NCBI GenBank assembly: GCA_020027805.1
Contig: JAHKKQ010000037.1
Location: 1-15,078 of the forward strand
Direction of reading: 5' to 3'
From: Candidatus Dadabacteria bacterium
Lineage (GTDB): Bacteria; Desulfobacterota_D; UBA1144; Nemesobacterales; UBA2774
DNA: 15,078 bases
A program made the translations under genes and the position numbers. Shown piece by piece: positions 1-6,878 of the stretch. The notes beneath the pieces were generated by a model. It made no database searches. It had not been told where the DNA came from and worked only from the letters and a program-made list of their open reading frames with translations. Positions within the stretch are counted from its first letter, which is position 1; the number at the start of each line of letters is the position of its first letter.

Positions 1-2302
1 TCGCCGTCGTTTTCGCCGAGGCGTATGTACCGTCCGGTATTACGAGCACCTGTCCGGACCTGATCGTGGAGCCGCTAAGATTGTTGGCGCTCATAAGGGA
101 GGACACGCCGACGCCGTGCTTCGCTGCTATGCTGCCGAGCGTGTCGCCGGGCTGCACTTTGTACCTGCTCGTGCCGGAGCTTACAGTCTCCGTAGCCGGG
201 CTCTCGTAAGACGCGCTCGAAGTTCCGGGGATAGTCAGCACCTGTCCGTACTTGATTACGGAACCGTTCAGATTGTTGGCGCTCTGTATGGATGCGACCG
301 ATACGCCGAACTTCCGTGATATGCTGCCTAAACTGTCCCCGCGCACGACTGTGTATCTGCTTCCGGCGGCGCTATAGCTCGTTGTCTCCGGGACCTCGGC
401 TCTGGTAACGGCCGTTGAGGAGGTTCCGGGTATGGTTAATACCTCTCCGCGTTTAACGACGGTGCCTCTCATGTTATTCGTGCTCTGTACGGATGCGGCC
501 GATACGCCGTGCCTGGCTGCTATCTTTCCCAGCGTGTCTCCCGATTTGACTGTGTATCGCGTTGACGCGCGCGTGGCGGAAGCCTGCGATGTCGCCCTGG
601 CCGTCGTTACAGTTGTTGCCGACGTGTCCGCGTAGGTTGCTTCCGAGCTCGCTACATAAGTGCTTCCGCCTGCTATATAAGGTATTTCCAGCTCCTGCCC
701 CGACATAATTGTCGAGCCCTTAATACCGTTAGCCCGCTTTATAGTCGATATGCCGACGTTATATTTCGCCGCAATGCCGCCCAGCGTTTCGCCCGGCTGC
801 ACCCTGTGTTTGGCTACCTTGGCGGTGTTGACCGTCGCGACATCCTCTTCGTAGTAACGTCCCGTAGATCCGGGGATTGTGAGCACCTGTCCCGACCTTA
901 TCATTGAGCTCCTGAGGTCGTTGGCGTTTTTAATCGAAGCGATACTCACCCTGTGCCGTGCCGCTATAGCCCCCAGCGTATCGCCGCGCCTTACCCTGTG
1001 CTTAACCGTCGCCGAACTGCTGTCCTCCGAAGCGTACGAACTCGAAGGGCCCGAGAGGCCCGGGATAGTGAGCACCTGTCCCGATCTGATCGTCGAGCTT
1101 CTCATGCCGTTTGCCCTTTTTATGCTCGACACGCTGACTCCGTATCGTGAGGCTATCCTGCCGAGGGTCTCACCCCGTCTTACCCTGTGGGTGCCTCCGA
1201 CGCTCCTCTGTGCGATCATCGGGTTTATGTCCTTGAGCGCATAAAGCTCCTTGCTTTTCTGAGAAGTGACTGTTGCGTAACCCTGAGGGACGTTTATCTG
1301 GTAAGGACCTCCCGGAGGGGTCGCGTTGAGCAGTATTGCCGGGTTCAGCTCGACGAGCGTGTAGTGGCTTACGCCTATTACTCCCGCAATGTCGTTGAGG
1401 CTCTTTTGAGGGGGGACCATTACCGTCTCATAGAACGCAGCCTCGTGATAATCGATTCCGACGAACCCGTATTTCTCAGGGCTCCGGGCGATTATGAGAG
1501 CGGCCATGAGCTTGGGGACGTAGTTCTTGGTTTCGGTCGGAAGGGTATACTCCGATATCTGCCAGAAGTCGTTGATCTGATATTTGTCTATGGCGGCCTG
1601 GACCCGGTCTTCCCCGCAGTTGTAGCCGGCGGCGGCGAGCTCCCAGGACTGAAACATGGCGTACAGGTCGCTCAGATAATCCGCGGCGGCCACCGTGGAC
1701 TTCTTCGGGTCCATTCTCTCGTCCACCCACACGTCGACCCTGAGCCCGTAGCGAGTGGCGGTCGGTTTTATGAACTGCCACGGTCCTACGGCGGCGGCAT
1801 GGGACTCGGCCTTGACGTTGAACCCGCTTTCTATCATTGCGAGATATACGAGGTCGGTAGGCATACCCCTCTGCGAGAGGATATCCTTCATCAGCGGGAT
1901 ATATTTGCCCGAGCGCTCGAGCCATATGCTGAAAGACCTCCGCCCTTCGTTCTGAAAATAGACCATGTAGTGGATGACCTTATCGTTCAAAACGACCGGT
2001 ATTTCTTTTTCCGTCTCGGGGGCCACGTCGGGGAACTGATCGAATATGTTCTCAATGTAATAGTAGGTTCTCCAGCCCTGCACCTGAGGATTGAGAATGA
2101 AGAAGCTCGACCTTACGTCTTCGACAGTCTCGTCTCCCGTATCCTCGTCGACTATCTTAATCTCGGAGTCGATTTCGGTATCCTCGAGATGGATTCCCGA
2201 AATGGCGGGGCCCGACGTGCTGCTAGTGGGGGACTTGGCTCCGCAACCGATCAGAATAAGAAGTGTAGTACCCGCTATAGGCAGTAAGTACTTATAAAAC
2301 AT
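1..2302 (-). CDS. mltD: MltD-like membrane-bound lytic murein transglycosylase, lipoprotein with LysM repeats (3' end beyond window)
   Basis: This protein should cleave peptidoglycan glycan strands from the periplasmic face of the outer membrane. An open frame of 767 codons runs from ATG at 2302 off the left edge with no stop. The N-terminus is a lipoprotein signal: a hydrophobic stretch ending LILIGC, with the acylated Cys at residue 20. A family-1 lytic transglycosylase (SLT) domain follows at about 110-290. It contains MIESGF with catalytic Glu158, then AVGPWQFI and AAAGYNCGED, as in MltD. A degenerate LysM-like segment lies at about 320-355. Six clear LysM modules (pattern RxxVxxGDTLGxIA...GQVLTIPG) begin near residues 371, 432, 498, 581, 649 and 711, separated by Ser/Thr/Ala-rich linkers. 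E. coli MltD has two, so this array is long. No good Shine-Dalgarno precedes the ATG, only an A-run. An in-frame TTG lies at 2338, but the ATG fits the signal peptide better. The family call is firm; the exact subfamily is less so. Confidence 0.93.
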   Translation of the reverse strand, partial: MFYKYLLPIAGTTLLILIGCGAKSPTSSTSGPAISGIHLEDTEIDSEIKIVDEDTGDETVEDVRSSFFILNPQVQGWRTYYYIENIFDQFPDVAPETEKEIPVVLNDKVIHYMVYFQNEGRRSFSIWLERSGKYIPLMKDILSQRGMPTDLVYLAMIESGFNVKAESHAAAVGPWQFIKPTATRYGLRVDVWVDERMDPKKSTVAAADYLSDLYAMFQSWELAAAGYNCGEDRVQAAIDKYQINDFWQISEYTLPTETKNYVPKLMAALIIARSPEKYGFVGIDYHEAAFYETVMVPPQKSLNDIAGVIGVSHYTLVELNPAILLNATPPGGPYQINVPQGYATVTSQKSKELYALKDINPMIAQRSVGGTHRVRRGETLGRIASRYGVSVSSIKRANGMRSSTIRSGQVLTIPGLSGPSSSYASEDSSSATVKHRVRRGDTLGAIAARHRVSIASIKNANDLRSSMIRSGQVLTIPGSTGRYYEEDVATVNTAKVAKHRVQPGETLGGIAAKYNVGISTIKRANGIKGSTIMSGQELEIPYIAGGSTYVASSEATYADTSATTVTTARATSQASATRASTRYTVKSGDTLGKIAARHGVSAASVQSTNNMRGTVVKRGEVLTIPGTSSTAVTRAEVPETTSYSAAGSRYTVVRGDSLGSISRKFGVSVASIQSANNLNGSVIKYGQVLTIPGTSSASYESPATETVSSGTSRYKVQPGDTLGSIAAKHGVGVSSLMSANNLSGSTIRSGQVLVIPDGTYASAKTTA

Positions 2303-2380
2303 TGGCTTTTTTTTATCATAATTTGATTCGATTGTCAATGTACTGAGATGCAAAGTTAAGTATTTTTCTTAAAAAAAGCC

Positions 2381-2396
2381 ATACATCACGATGTAT
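2381..2396 (-). terminator. Possible weak intrinsic terminator after pfk
   Basis: On the minus strand the dyad ATACATCGTGATGTAT is followed by GGC and seven T. The arms are 6 bp with a CGTG loop. The stem is AT-rich, so termination would be weak. The dyad could equally be an operator for mltD, whose start lies about 80 bp downstream. Confidence 0.35.
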
Positions 2397-2428
2397 AATA
2401 ACGGGTTTGAGTTTGTTCTCCAATAAAT

Positions 2429-2446
2429 CCCCGATGCGCATCCGGG
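2429..2446 (-). terminator. GC-rich hairpin downstream of pfk
   Basis: Around the perfect palindrome GATGCGCATC (2433-2442) the flanks CCC and CGGG extend the pairing, with one bulge. This gives a short GC-rich hairpin about 45 bp after the pfk stop. On the minus strand it is followed by ATTTATT rather than a real U-tract, so it may protect the 3' end rather than terminate. Confidence 0.3.
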
Positions 2447-2490
2447 TTCCGGGATCTCGAAGTGGTTAGTAAATTGCGGCGGCTCGGTCT

Positions 2491-3750
2491 TCATACCGCG
2501 CCTGAAAAGTATTTCTTAAAATCTTCGGGCTTCATGTTCGCGGTTTTTGCCAGTGCTCTCAATTTCTTCTTGTCGGTAAGGTCGTCTTTCCTGAGCTTTA
2601 TCATATATTTTTCGGCGACTTCGTATGATTCGGTCTCGATGTCGACATACCTGATCCTGGGCCGATTCATGACCGGGTCGATGATTTCATTAAATTTGAC
2701 GGGGACCATCTTGCCCCTCTGCGTTGTTACCAGCGCCCCCGAGCCCCCGTTGAGAAGGTATTTCACGGCGCTGTATCCCAGGTCGCGCGTGTATTTGGCG
2801 TCAAACGGTATGGGCGGCGCCGACCTGAGCTCATACCCGATCGTTTTGTCGATTATTCTCGCGTCGATCCCCTTTTCGGCGAGGGACTTCATCGTTTCCT
2901 GCTTAAGCAGCTGGCCGAGATCAACTTCTGATAGCCTTATGCGGCCGAACTCGTCCCTGCTCAGGTCTTTCAGGTTCTTAAGCTCCTCCTCGTCGAGCTT
3001 CTCGGTGAGTCCCTCCGCTAGTATGGCAACCCCGTCCTCTCTTCCGGCGGCGAGGCGTTTTATTATGGAACCTTCGAGGATTGCGGTGATATTCCTGAGA
3101 GATATCTTGCCTTCGCCGAACTGCTCTGGAATCAAGGTGATAGTAGCTCCTGCCGCTTTACCTATTCCGAGAGCGAGGTGCCCCGTCTTTCTCCCCATCG
3201 TTACGACGAAGAACCACCTGTTCGTCGTCTTTGCGTCCTCCATGAGGTAATGGACGAGCTCGGTGCCTATGTGACGGGCTGTCTCGAATCCGAATGTCGG
3301 TATGTAGCCCGGCAGCGGGATGTTGTTGTCTATCGTCTTCGGGACGTGCGCCACCTTTATCCTGCCCCTGCCGGCTTTCTCTACCTCGCTTGCGAGGAAC
3401 ATCGTCCCGTCTCCGCCTACCGTTATAAGGTATCTCACGCCGAGCTTCGCGAGACTGCGGATCGTGTTCTTCATCCTTTCCGCGCTCGACGTGGGGTTAG
3501 CCCTCGATATGCCTATTATGGAGCCGCCGGTGTTGTGTATGCGAGACGTGTTCTGTATGGTCAGCTTCTCGATATGGCTCGTATCGCCTTCTGCCAGCCA
3601 CCTGAACCCTTCCCTGATCCCTATCACATCTATGCCCCTGTTAACGGCTTCGATAGTCGATGCGCTGATGACGCCGTTTATACCCGGCGCAGGACCGCCC
3701 CCTACGAGTATGGCGAGTTTATTCCTTTTACGTTCTTTCGTCCCGGGCAT
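2491..3750 (-). CDS. 6-phosphofructokinase (PFK family, Gly/Lys donor-site type)
   Basis: This cytoplasmic enzyme phosphorylates fructose 6-phosphate to fructose 1,6-bisphosphate (glycolysis, or reversible if pyrophosphate-linked). It has 419 residues, longer than E. coli PfkA (320) and in the range of the long bacterial and plant-like PFK groups. The nucleotide loop GGGPAPGINGVI is at 17-28, the donor motif GGDGT at 112-116, the catalytic motif PKTIDNN at 137-143 (Asp141 the expected base), and the fructose-phosphate motif MGRKTGH at 185-191. Gly115 is typical of ATP enzymes, while Lys138 is typical of PPi enzymes. The Gly+Lys pair is known in trypanosomatid and plant ATP-dependent PFKs, so ATP is slightly favoured, but the donor is not settled by sequence. 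The second Asp of the usual TIDND is Asn143 here. A purine-rich GGGGA lies about 10 nt before the ATG. Confidence 0.93.
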   Translation of the reverse strand: MPGTKERKRNKLAILVGGGPAPGINGVISASTIEAVNRGIDVIGIREGFRWLAEGDTSHIEKLTIQNTSRIHNTGGSIIGISRANPTSSAERMKNTIRSLAKLGVRYLITVGGDGTMFLASEVEKAGRGRIKVAHVPKTIDNNIPLPGYIPTFGFETARHIGTELVHYLMEDAKTTNRWFFVVTMGRKTGHLALGIGKAAGATITLIPEQFGEGKISLRNITAILEGSIIKRLAAGREDGVAILAEGLTEKLDEEELKNLKDLSRDEFGRIRLSEVDLGQLLKQETMKSLAEKGIDARIIDKTIGYELRSAPPIPFDAKYTRDLGYSAVKYLLNGGSGALVTTQRGKMVPVKFNEIIDPVMNRPRIRYVDIETESYEVAEKYMIKLRKDDLTDKKKLRALAKTANMKPEDFKKYFSGAV

Positions 3751-3788
3751 AACTTTTTCCCCGCAGCGTGCGATGTTGTATTCGTCTC

Positions 3789-3794
3789 ATTATA
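3789..3794 (-). promoter_or_regulatory. -10-like box TATAAT upstream of pfk
   Basis: A perfect TATAAT on the minus strand lies about 39 bp before the pfk ATG, in an AT-rich gap. No convincing TTGACA is found at 16-18 bp (the sequence there is TTTCCT-like). It is a plausible promoter core giving a leader of roughly 30 nt. Confidence 0.4.
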
Positions 3795-3820
3795 TAATAT
3801 GTATTAGTTGAAGGAAAATT

Positions 3821-3832
3821 AAACGGCCGTTT
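3821..3832. other. Perfect 12-bp palindrome AAACGGCCGTTT between rhomboid and pfk genes
   Basis: This palindrome sits 5 bp beyond the rhomboid stop and upstream of the pfk -10 box. Read on the minus strand it is followed by AATTTT, so a 4-bp stem with a GGCC loop could act as a feeble terminator. It could also be a dimeric repressor site for pfk. Confidence 0.3.
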
Positions 3833-3836
3833 TGAT

Positions 3837-4538
3837 TTAATGAAAATACCTCCCCGTCGGCGCCCCCCGGGCATAAGGCCTCCGGTCGAAGAAGCGCGCA
3901 AGCATGAGGCCTGCGACGAAGCCCCCTATGTGGGCCCAGAACGCGACTCCTCCCGTTTCCTTCGGAACGTTTAGAGTGCCGAGCCCGCTCAGGAATTGAA
4001 TCAGGAACCAGACGAATATGAATACCGCGGCGGGGATGTGTATGAACTGTATGAAGAAAAAAATCGGCACGAGCGTCAGGATTTTGGACCTGGGATAGAA
4101 TGTCATGTAGGCCCCGAGCACGCCCGAGATCGCCCCGCTCGCCCCGACCATAGGTATTATCGAATGTATATTCGTAACGAATTGAAACAGCGCCGCTGCG
4201 AGGCCGCATACGATATAAAAAACCAGATACCTGAAATGCCCCATCCTGCCTTCGACGTTGTCACCGAATATGTAGAGGAAGAGCATGTTGCCGATAATGT
4301 GGAGCCACCCGCCGTGAAGAAACATCGAGGTCAGGAATGGATACATACGGTCGGCAATATCCGTATCGGGAGAAGCTGAAAATACATTGGCCGGTATGAG
4401 TCCGTAGCGGAATATAAAAACGTTCACATATCCGCCGATTGAATACCCGTATAGGAATATCAGGACGTTGACTACCATGAGTATAATGTTCACATAAGGG
4501 AATCCGGGTGATTTGGTGGTGTCTCGAAGAGGGATCAT
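3837..4538 (-). CDS. Rhomboid family intramembrane serine protease
   Basis: This integral inner-membrane protease should cleave substrate transmembrane helices. The 233-residue protein has about six hydrophobic segments, the core rhomboid topology. The oxyanion-site motif HIIGN (His80, Asn84) lies in the second helix, the nucleophile motif GASGAISG (Ser134) in the fourth, and the catalytic His203 in AHIGGFVAG in the sixth. All catalytic residues are intact, so it should be active. The Pro/Phe-rich N-terminus (PLRDTTKSPGFPYVN) is typical of bacterial rhomboids of this class. The C-terminal tail is short and basic. No clear Shine-Dalgarno precedes the ATG, and a TATAAT lies only 7 bp upstream of it, which raises the possibility of a leaderless message. 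Substrates cannot be inferred from the neighbours (pfk downstream, a divergent HAD-like gene upstream). Confidence 0.94.
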   Translation of the reverse strand: MIPLRDTTKSPGFPYVNIILMVVNVLIFLYGYSIGGYVNVFIFRYGLIPANVFSASPDTDIADRMYPFLTSMFLHGGWLHIIGNMLFLYIFGDNVEGRMGHFRYLVFYIVCGLAAALFQFVTNIHSIIPMVGASGAISGVLGAYMTFYPRSKILTLVPIFFFIQFIHIPAAVFIFVWFLIQFLSGLGTLNVPKETGGVAFWAHIGGFVAGLMLARFFDRRPYARGAPTGRYFH

Positions 4539-4545
4539 CGATCTT

Positions 4546-4551
4546 ATGATT
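4546..4551 (-). promoter_or_regulatory. -10-like TATAAT immediately upstream of the rhomboid gene
   Basis: TATAAT on the minus strand ends 7 nt before the rhomboid ATG, so transcription from it would begin at or next to the start codon. No good -35 box is present 16-18 bp upstream, where the sequence is GC-rich. Confidence 0.35.
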
Positions 4552-4641
4552 ATACATAGGGGGTCCCGCCCTCACCACTTGTATTATGAAGCCGATCACA
4601 TAGAATTGAGGGCGTGTTATTATTAAACGGGTCAGGAACGC

Positions 4642-5139
4642 ATGTTTCAAAAACTTAGAACAGACCTTGTAAAAAAGCTCGCCGGCATAAAGCTCGTACT
4701 GGTCAATGCGGACGGCTTTATATCGGACGGCGCTCCGGTTCATGGGGCACACGGCCCGAACGGCTTTCATGTCAGGGCGCTCAAGGGTAATGACGTGGAA
4801 TTCGTAGCGTTTTCAAAATCCAGGGACGAGCTGATTTCGTCGTCGGCGGAGCGGCTTGGAATAACGCTCCACCAGGGGATTTCTGAAAATTCCCGGTACT
4901 ATTCCGGGATAAAAGACGATTACGCGGTCTCCGACGATCAGGTTGCGTTCATATGCAGGGACCATGCGGACATCCCGGTAATGAAAAGGGTTATCTTCAC
5001 CGCGGTCGCACAGGACGCCCCGCTCGAGGTTAAAGCTGAATCTTATTTCGCTGCCTATTCTGCGGGCAGCGGGGTGGTTAGCGAGATCGCGGCTTTGATC
5101 CTGGTAGCTAAAAAATATCCCGGCGGCTGGTCCGAGTAG
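4642..5139 (+). CDS. KdsC-like HAD-superfamily protein, probably catalytically inactive
   Basis: The 165-residue length and overall pattern match KdsC, the phosphatase that makes KDO for lipopolysaccharide. IKLVLVNADGFISDG (16-30) aligns with the canonical motif I (DVDGVLTDG), RLGITLHQG with ELGI..YQG, and IPVMKRV...AVAQDAPLEVKAES with the C-terminal core. The catalytic set is largely gone. The nucleophile Asp is Asn22 (codon AAT), although Asp24 remains. The motif II Ser-Gly-Arg is Ser58-Lys59-Ser60. The motif III Lys after QG is missing (QGISEN). Motif IV GDDxxD is CRDHAD, keeping only Asp107 and Asp110. The frame is intact, so this looks like a retained pseudoenzyme rather than decay. AGGAA lies 6 nt before the ATG. 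It is followed 43 bp later by queG, perhaps co-transcribed. No other KDO genes are nearby. Confidence 0.72.
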   Translation: MFQKLRTDLVKKLAGIKLVLVNADGFISDGAPVHGAHGPNGFHVRALKGNDVEFVAFSKSRDELISSSAERLGITLHQGISENSRYYSGIKDDYAVSDDQVAFICRDHADIPVMKRVIFTAVAQDAPLEVKAESYFAAYSAGSGVVSEIAALILVAKKYPGGWSE

Positions 5140-5182
5140 CCGCAATACAAATTTCGCAGCATTCTTCGAATTCCCTTCCGGC

Positions 5183-6346
5183 ATGACTTATGTGATAAAA
5201 TTAGATCCCATGGGGATCAAGGAGATCACTGACTCCGTAAAGTCAAAGGCGTACGAGATCGGTTTCGATCTGGTCGGGATCTCTCCTGCCGGAAGCTTTC
5301 CTGAAAACCAGTTCTATAAAGAGTGGCTGTCGAGGGGGTACGCGGGGGAGATGAAATACATGGAGAGAAACCCCGAAAGGAGGGAGGACCCGCGCCAAAT
5401 AGTCCCCGGCGCGAAATCCGTGATTACGTGCGGGCTCAATTACAATACGGGTTTCCCCTACTCGACTGAGGCAGGTGACGGGAGCAGGGGATGGATCGCG
5501 CGTTATGCGTGGGGGGAGGACTACCACGCGGTCATGGACGCCAGGCTCAGGGCGCTCGAGGACTTCATCACCGGGGAAGCCGCTCCGGGGGCTAGCTGCC
5601 GCCGTTACGTCGATACCGGACCAGTCCTCGAAAGGGTCTACGGAAAGTACGGAGGCATAGGCTGGACCGGGAAGAACACATGTCTCATTAATCAGAGAAT
5701 CGGTTCCTGGATTTTTCTCGGCGAGATTATCACCAGCATGGAGCTCGACTACGACAGCCCCGCCCCCGACAGGTGCGGTACGTGCACCCGGTGCATAGAC
5801 GCCTGTCCGACAGGCGCTATCACGGGGCCCTACGTGCTCGATTCGAGGCTCTGTATCTCCTATCTGACAATAGAGTTAAAAGACGGCATACCGAAAGAAT
5901 TAAGGAACAGGATTGACAATAATATATTCGGCTGCGATATATGCCAGGACGTCTGTCCCTGGAATAGAAAGGCGGAAGAAACAGCCGAGACGGCCTTTCA
6001 GCCGAGGGAAGGGCTTTACAACCCCGGGCTCAGTTCGTTCTCCGGGCTCGGTCCCGATGAGTTCGGCGCGCGGTTCAGGGGGAGTCCTGTCAGGAGGACA
6101 AAAAGAAAGGGGTTATTGCGTAACGTCCTCGTCGCTATGGGCAATTCGGGGGATACGAGCCTCACTCCTGCGATTGAAGAATACCTTTCTGACGGGGAGC
6201 CCCTCGTAAGGGCTCACGCGGCCTGGGCGCTCTGGAGACTGAAGGGTGAGGGATCGAAGAACACCCTGCTCGACCATATCAAGCTGGAGAACGACCCGAT
6301 GGTGCTTGAGGAAATAGACGCGCTTCTCAGGGATATACAGGGCTGA
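5183..6346 (+). CDS. queG: Epoxyqueuosine reductase QueG
   Basis: QueG carries out the last step of queuosine synthesis, reducing epoxyqueuosine to queuosine in the wobble position of GUN-anticodon tRNAs, using cobalamin and two [4Fe-4S] clusters. Key features of the 387-residue protein, in order, are RYAWGEDYHAVM (107-118), the B12-domain motif RYVDTGPVLER with the expected proton donor Asp144 (141-151), and GGIGWTGKNTCLIN (157-170). The ferredoxin cysteines are C198, C201, C204 and C208 (CGTCTRCIDAC), plus C224, C251, C254 and C258 (CDICQDVCPWN). A C-terminal HEAT-like repeat region lies at about 310-385. All eight cluster cysteines are present, so it should be functional. An in-frame ATG at 5210 (MGIKEITDS) matches the usual family N-terminus as well as the ATG at 5183; neither has a clear Shine-Dalgarno. 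The requirement for cobalamin implies synthesis or uptake of B12 elsewhere in the genome. Confidence 0.96.
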   Translation: MTYVIKLDPMGIKEITDSVKSKAYEIGFDLVGISPAGSFPENQFYKEWLSRGYAGEMKYMERNPERREDPRQIVPGAKSVITCGLNYNTGFPYSTEAGDGSRGWIARYAWGEDYHAVMDARLRALEDFITGEAAPGASCRRYVDTGPVLERVYGKYGGIGWTGKNTCLINQRIGSWIFLGEIITSMELDYDSPAPDRCGTCTRCIDACPTGAITGPYVLDSRLCISYLTIELKDGIPKELRNRIDNNIFGCDICQDVCPWNRKAEETAETAFQPREGLYNPGLSSFSGLGPDEFGARFRGSPVRRTKRKGLLRNVLVAMGNSGDTSLTPAIEEYLSDGEPLVRAHAAWALWRLKGEGSKNTLLDHIKLENDPMVLEEIDALLRDIQG

Positions 6347-6434
6347 AAGGCCCGCTGTGGTTCAAGGGTCGTTAAATAGGTATGCTAGATTACGGAATGC
6401 CGGATGTAGAAAACGGATCACAGGGGAGAGACTC

Positions 6435-6863
6435 ATGGGAGTAAACGGCAAGGAAGGGGTGTTAAAAGCGAATTTGAGATTCTATCAGGCGCTTCGCGAC
6501 GGGGATCCGGATTCGATGCAGGAAGTGTGGCTTAACGAGCCCAGGGCCAAGTGCGTTCATCCCGGCTGGCCGATGCTCTACGGATGGGAAGCCATAAAAG
6601 AGAGCTGGAAGAATATATTTCAGGCAGGCCCGCCCGCGCATATCGAAATTTCTGATATAAAGGCTTATGTCGCGGGAGAGCTGGCGTGGGTAATCTGTGT
6701 AGAGAAAATAAGCCAAACGGCAGGGGAGCAAACCCGGCTCGGGTACGCACAGTCGACGAACGTGTTCGAGCTCTCAGGCCCTTCCTGGCGTCTCGTGATA
6801 CACCATGCGTCCCCGGTGCCTGTCCCCGCGGGTGAGGCCGCATCGAATCAGAATCTACAATAA
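6435..6863 (+). CDS. NTF2/SnoaL-like family protein of unknown function
   Basis: This 142-residue protein has the pattern of the SnoaL-like/NTF2 cone fold: an N-terminal helix (LKANLRFYQALRDGDPDSM), the conserved CVHPGWPMLYGWEAIKESWKNIF (about 40-62), and alternating strands ending in WRLVIHHASP. The CxHPGWP...G..a...SW segment is typical of small bacterial SnoaL-like proteins often annotated as ketosteroid-isomerase-like, whose function is mostly unknown. I chose the ATG at 6435 because AGGGGAGAG lies 5 nt upstream and the homology begins there. An upstream in-frame ATG at 6357 would add 26 basic, unconserved residues and has no ribosome-binding site. It lies 88 bp after queG and is convergent with tamB, stops being 15 bp apart. 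No signal peptide is visible, so it is probably cytoplasmic. Confidence 0.85.
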   Translation: MGVNGKEGVLKANLRFYQALRDGDPDSMQEVWLNEPRAKCVHPGWPMLYGWEAIKESWKNIFQAGPPAHIEISDIKAYVAGELAWVICVEKISQTAGEQTRLGYAQSTNVFELSGPSWRLVIHHASPVPVPAGEAASNQNLQ

Positions 6864-6878
6864 ACAGTCCGCCCGGGA

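Larger units (their letters stand above)
2303..2490. other. mltD-pfk intergenic region
   Basis: This 188-bp AT-rich gap separates two minus-strand genes. It contains a GC dyad just after the pfk stop, an AT-rich dyad followed by a T-run (minus strand), and, near mltD, TTGACA (minus strand, 2338-2333) and TATGAT (2321-2316). The last two boxes are only 12 bp apart, too close for a standard sigma70 pair, so a promoter for mltD is likely here but cannot be fixed. I see no small gene or tRNA. Confidence 0.5.

Noticed and set aside
1..1200. Possible CRISPR-like or satellite repeats
   Set aside because: The periodic DNA similarity is explained by LysM modules in frame; spacing is irregular (about 60-85 codons) and there are no short identical repeats with unique spacers.
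1187..2287. Long plus-strand open frame (366 codons) opposite the transglycosylase
   Set aside because: It is the antisense shadow of the transglycosylase/LysM gene, whose minus-strand frame shows a lipoprotein signal, an SLT domain and LysM repeats; the plus frame shows no family features.
2401..2490. Possible tRNA because of TCCGGGTTCCGGGATCTCGA
   Set aside because: The T-arm-like string is not accompanied by an anticodon arm, acceptor stem or a D-arm on either strand.
3178..3811. Plus-strand open frames across the phosphofructokinase start
   Set aside because: They are antisense to a well-supported gene, with compositions typical of antisense frames and no recognisable motifs.
5210..6346. 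Shorter queG start at 5210 as the definite start
   Set aside because: It fits the family N-terminus, but neither ATG has a Shine-Dalgarno, so I kept the longer frame and noted the alternative.
6357..6434. N-terminal extension of the NTF2-like protein from an ATG at 6357
   Set aside because: The extension is basic and unlike the family, and the ATG at 6435 has a strong Shine-Dalgarno 5 nt upstream.
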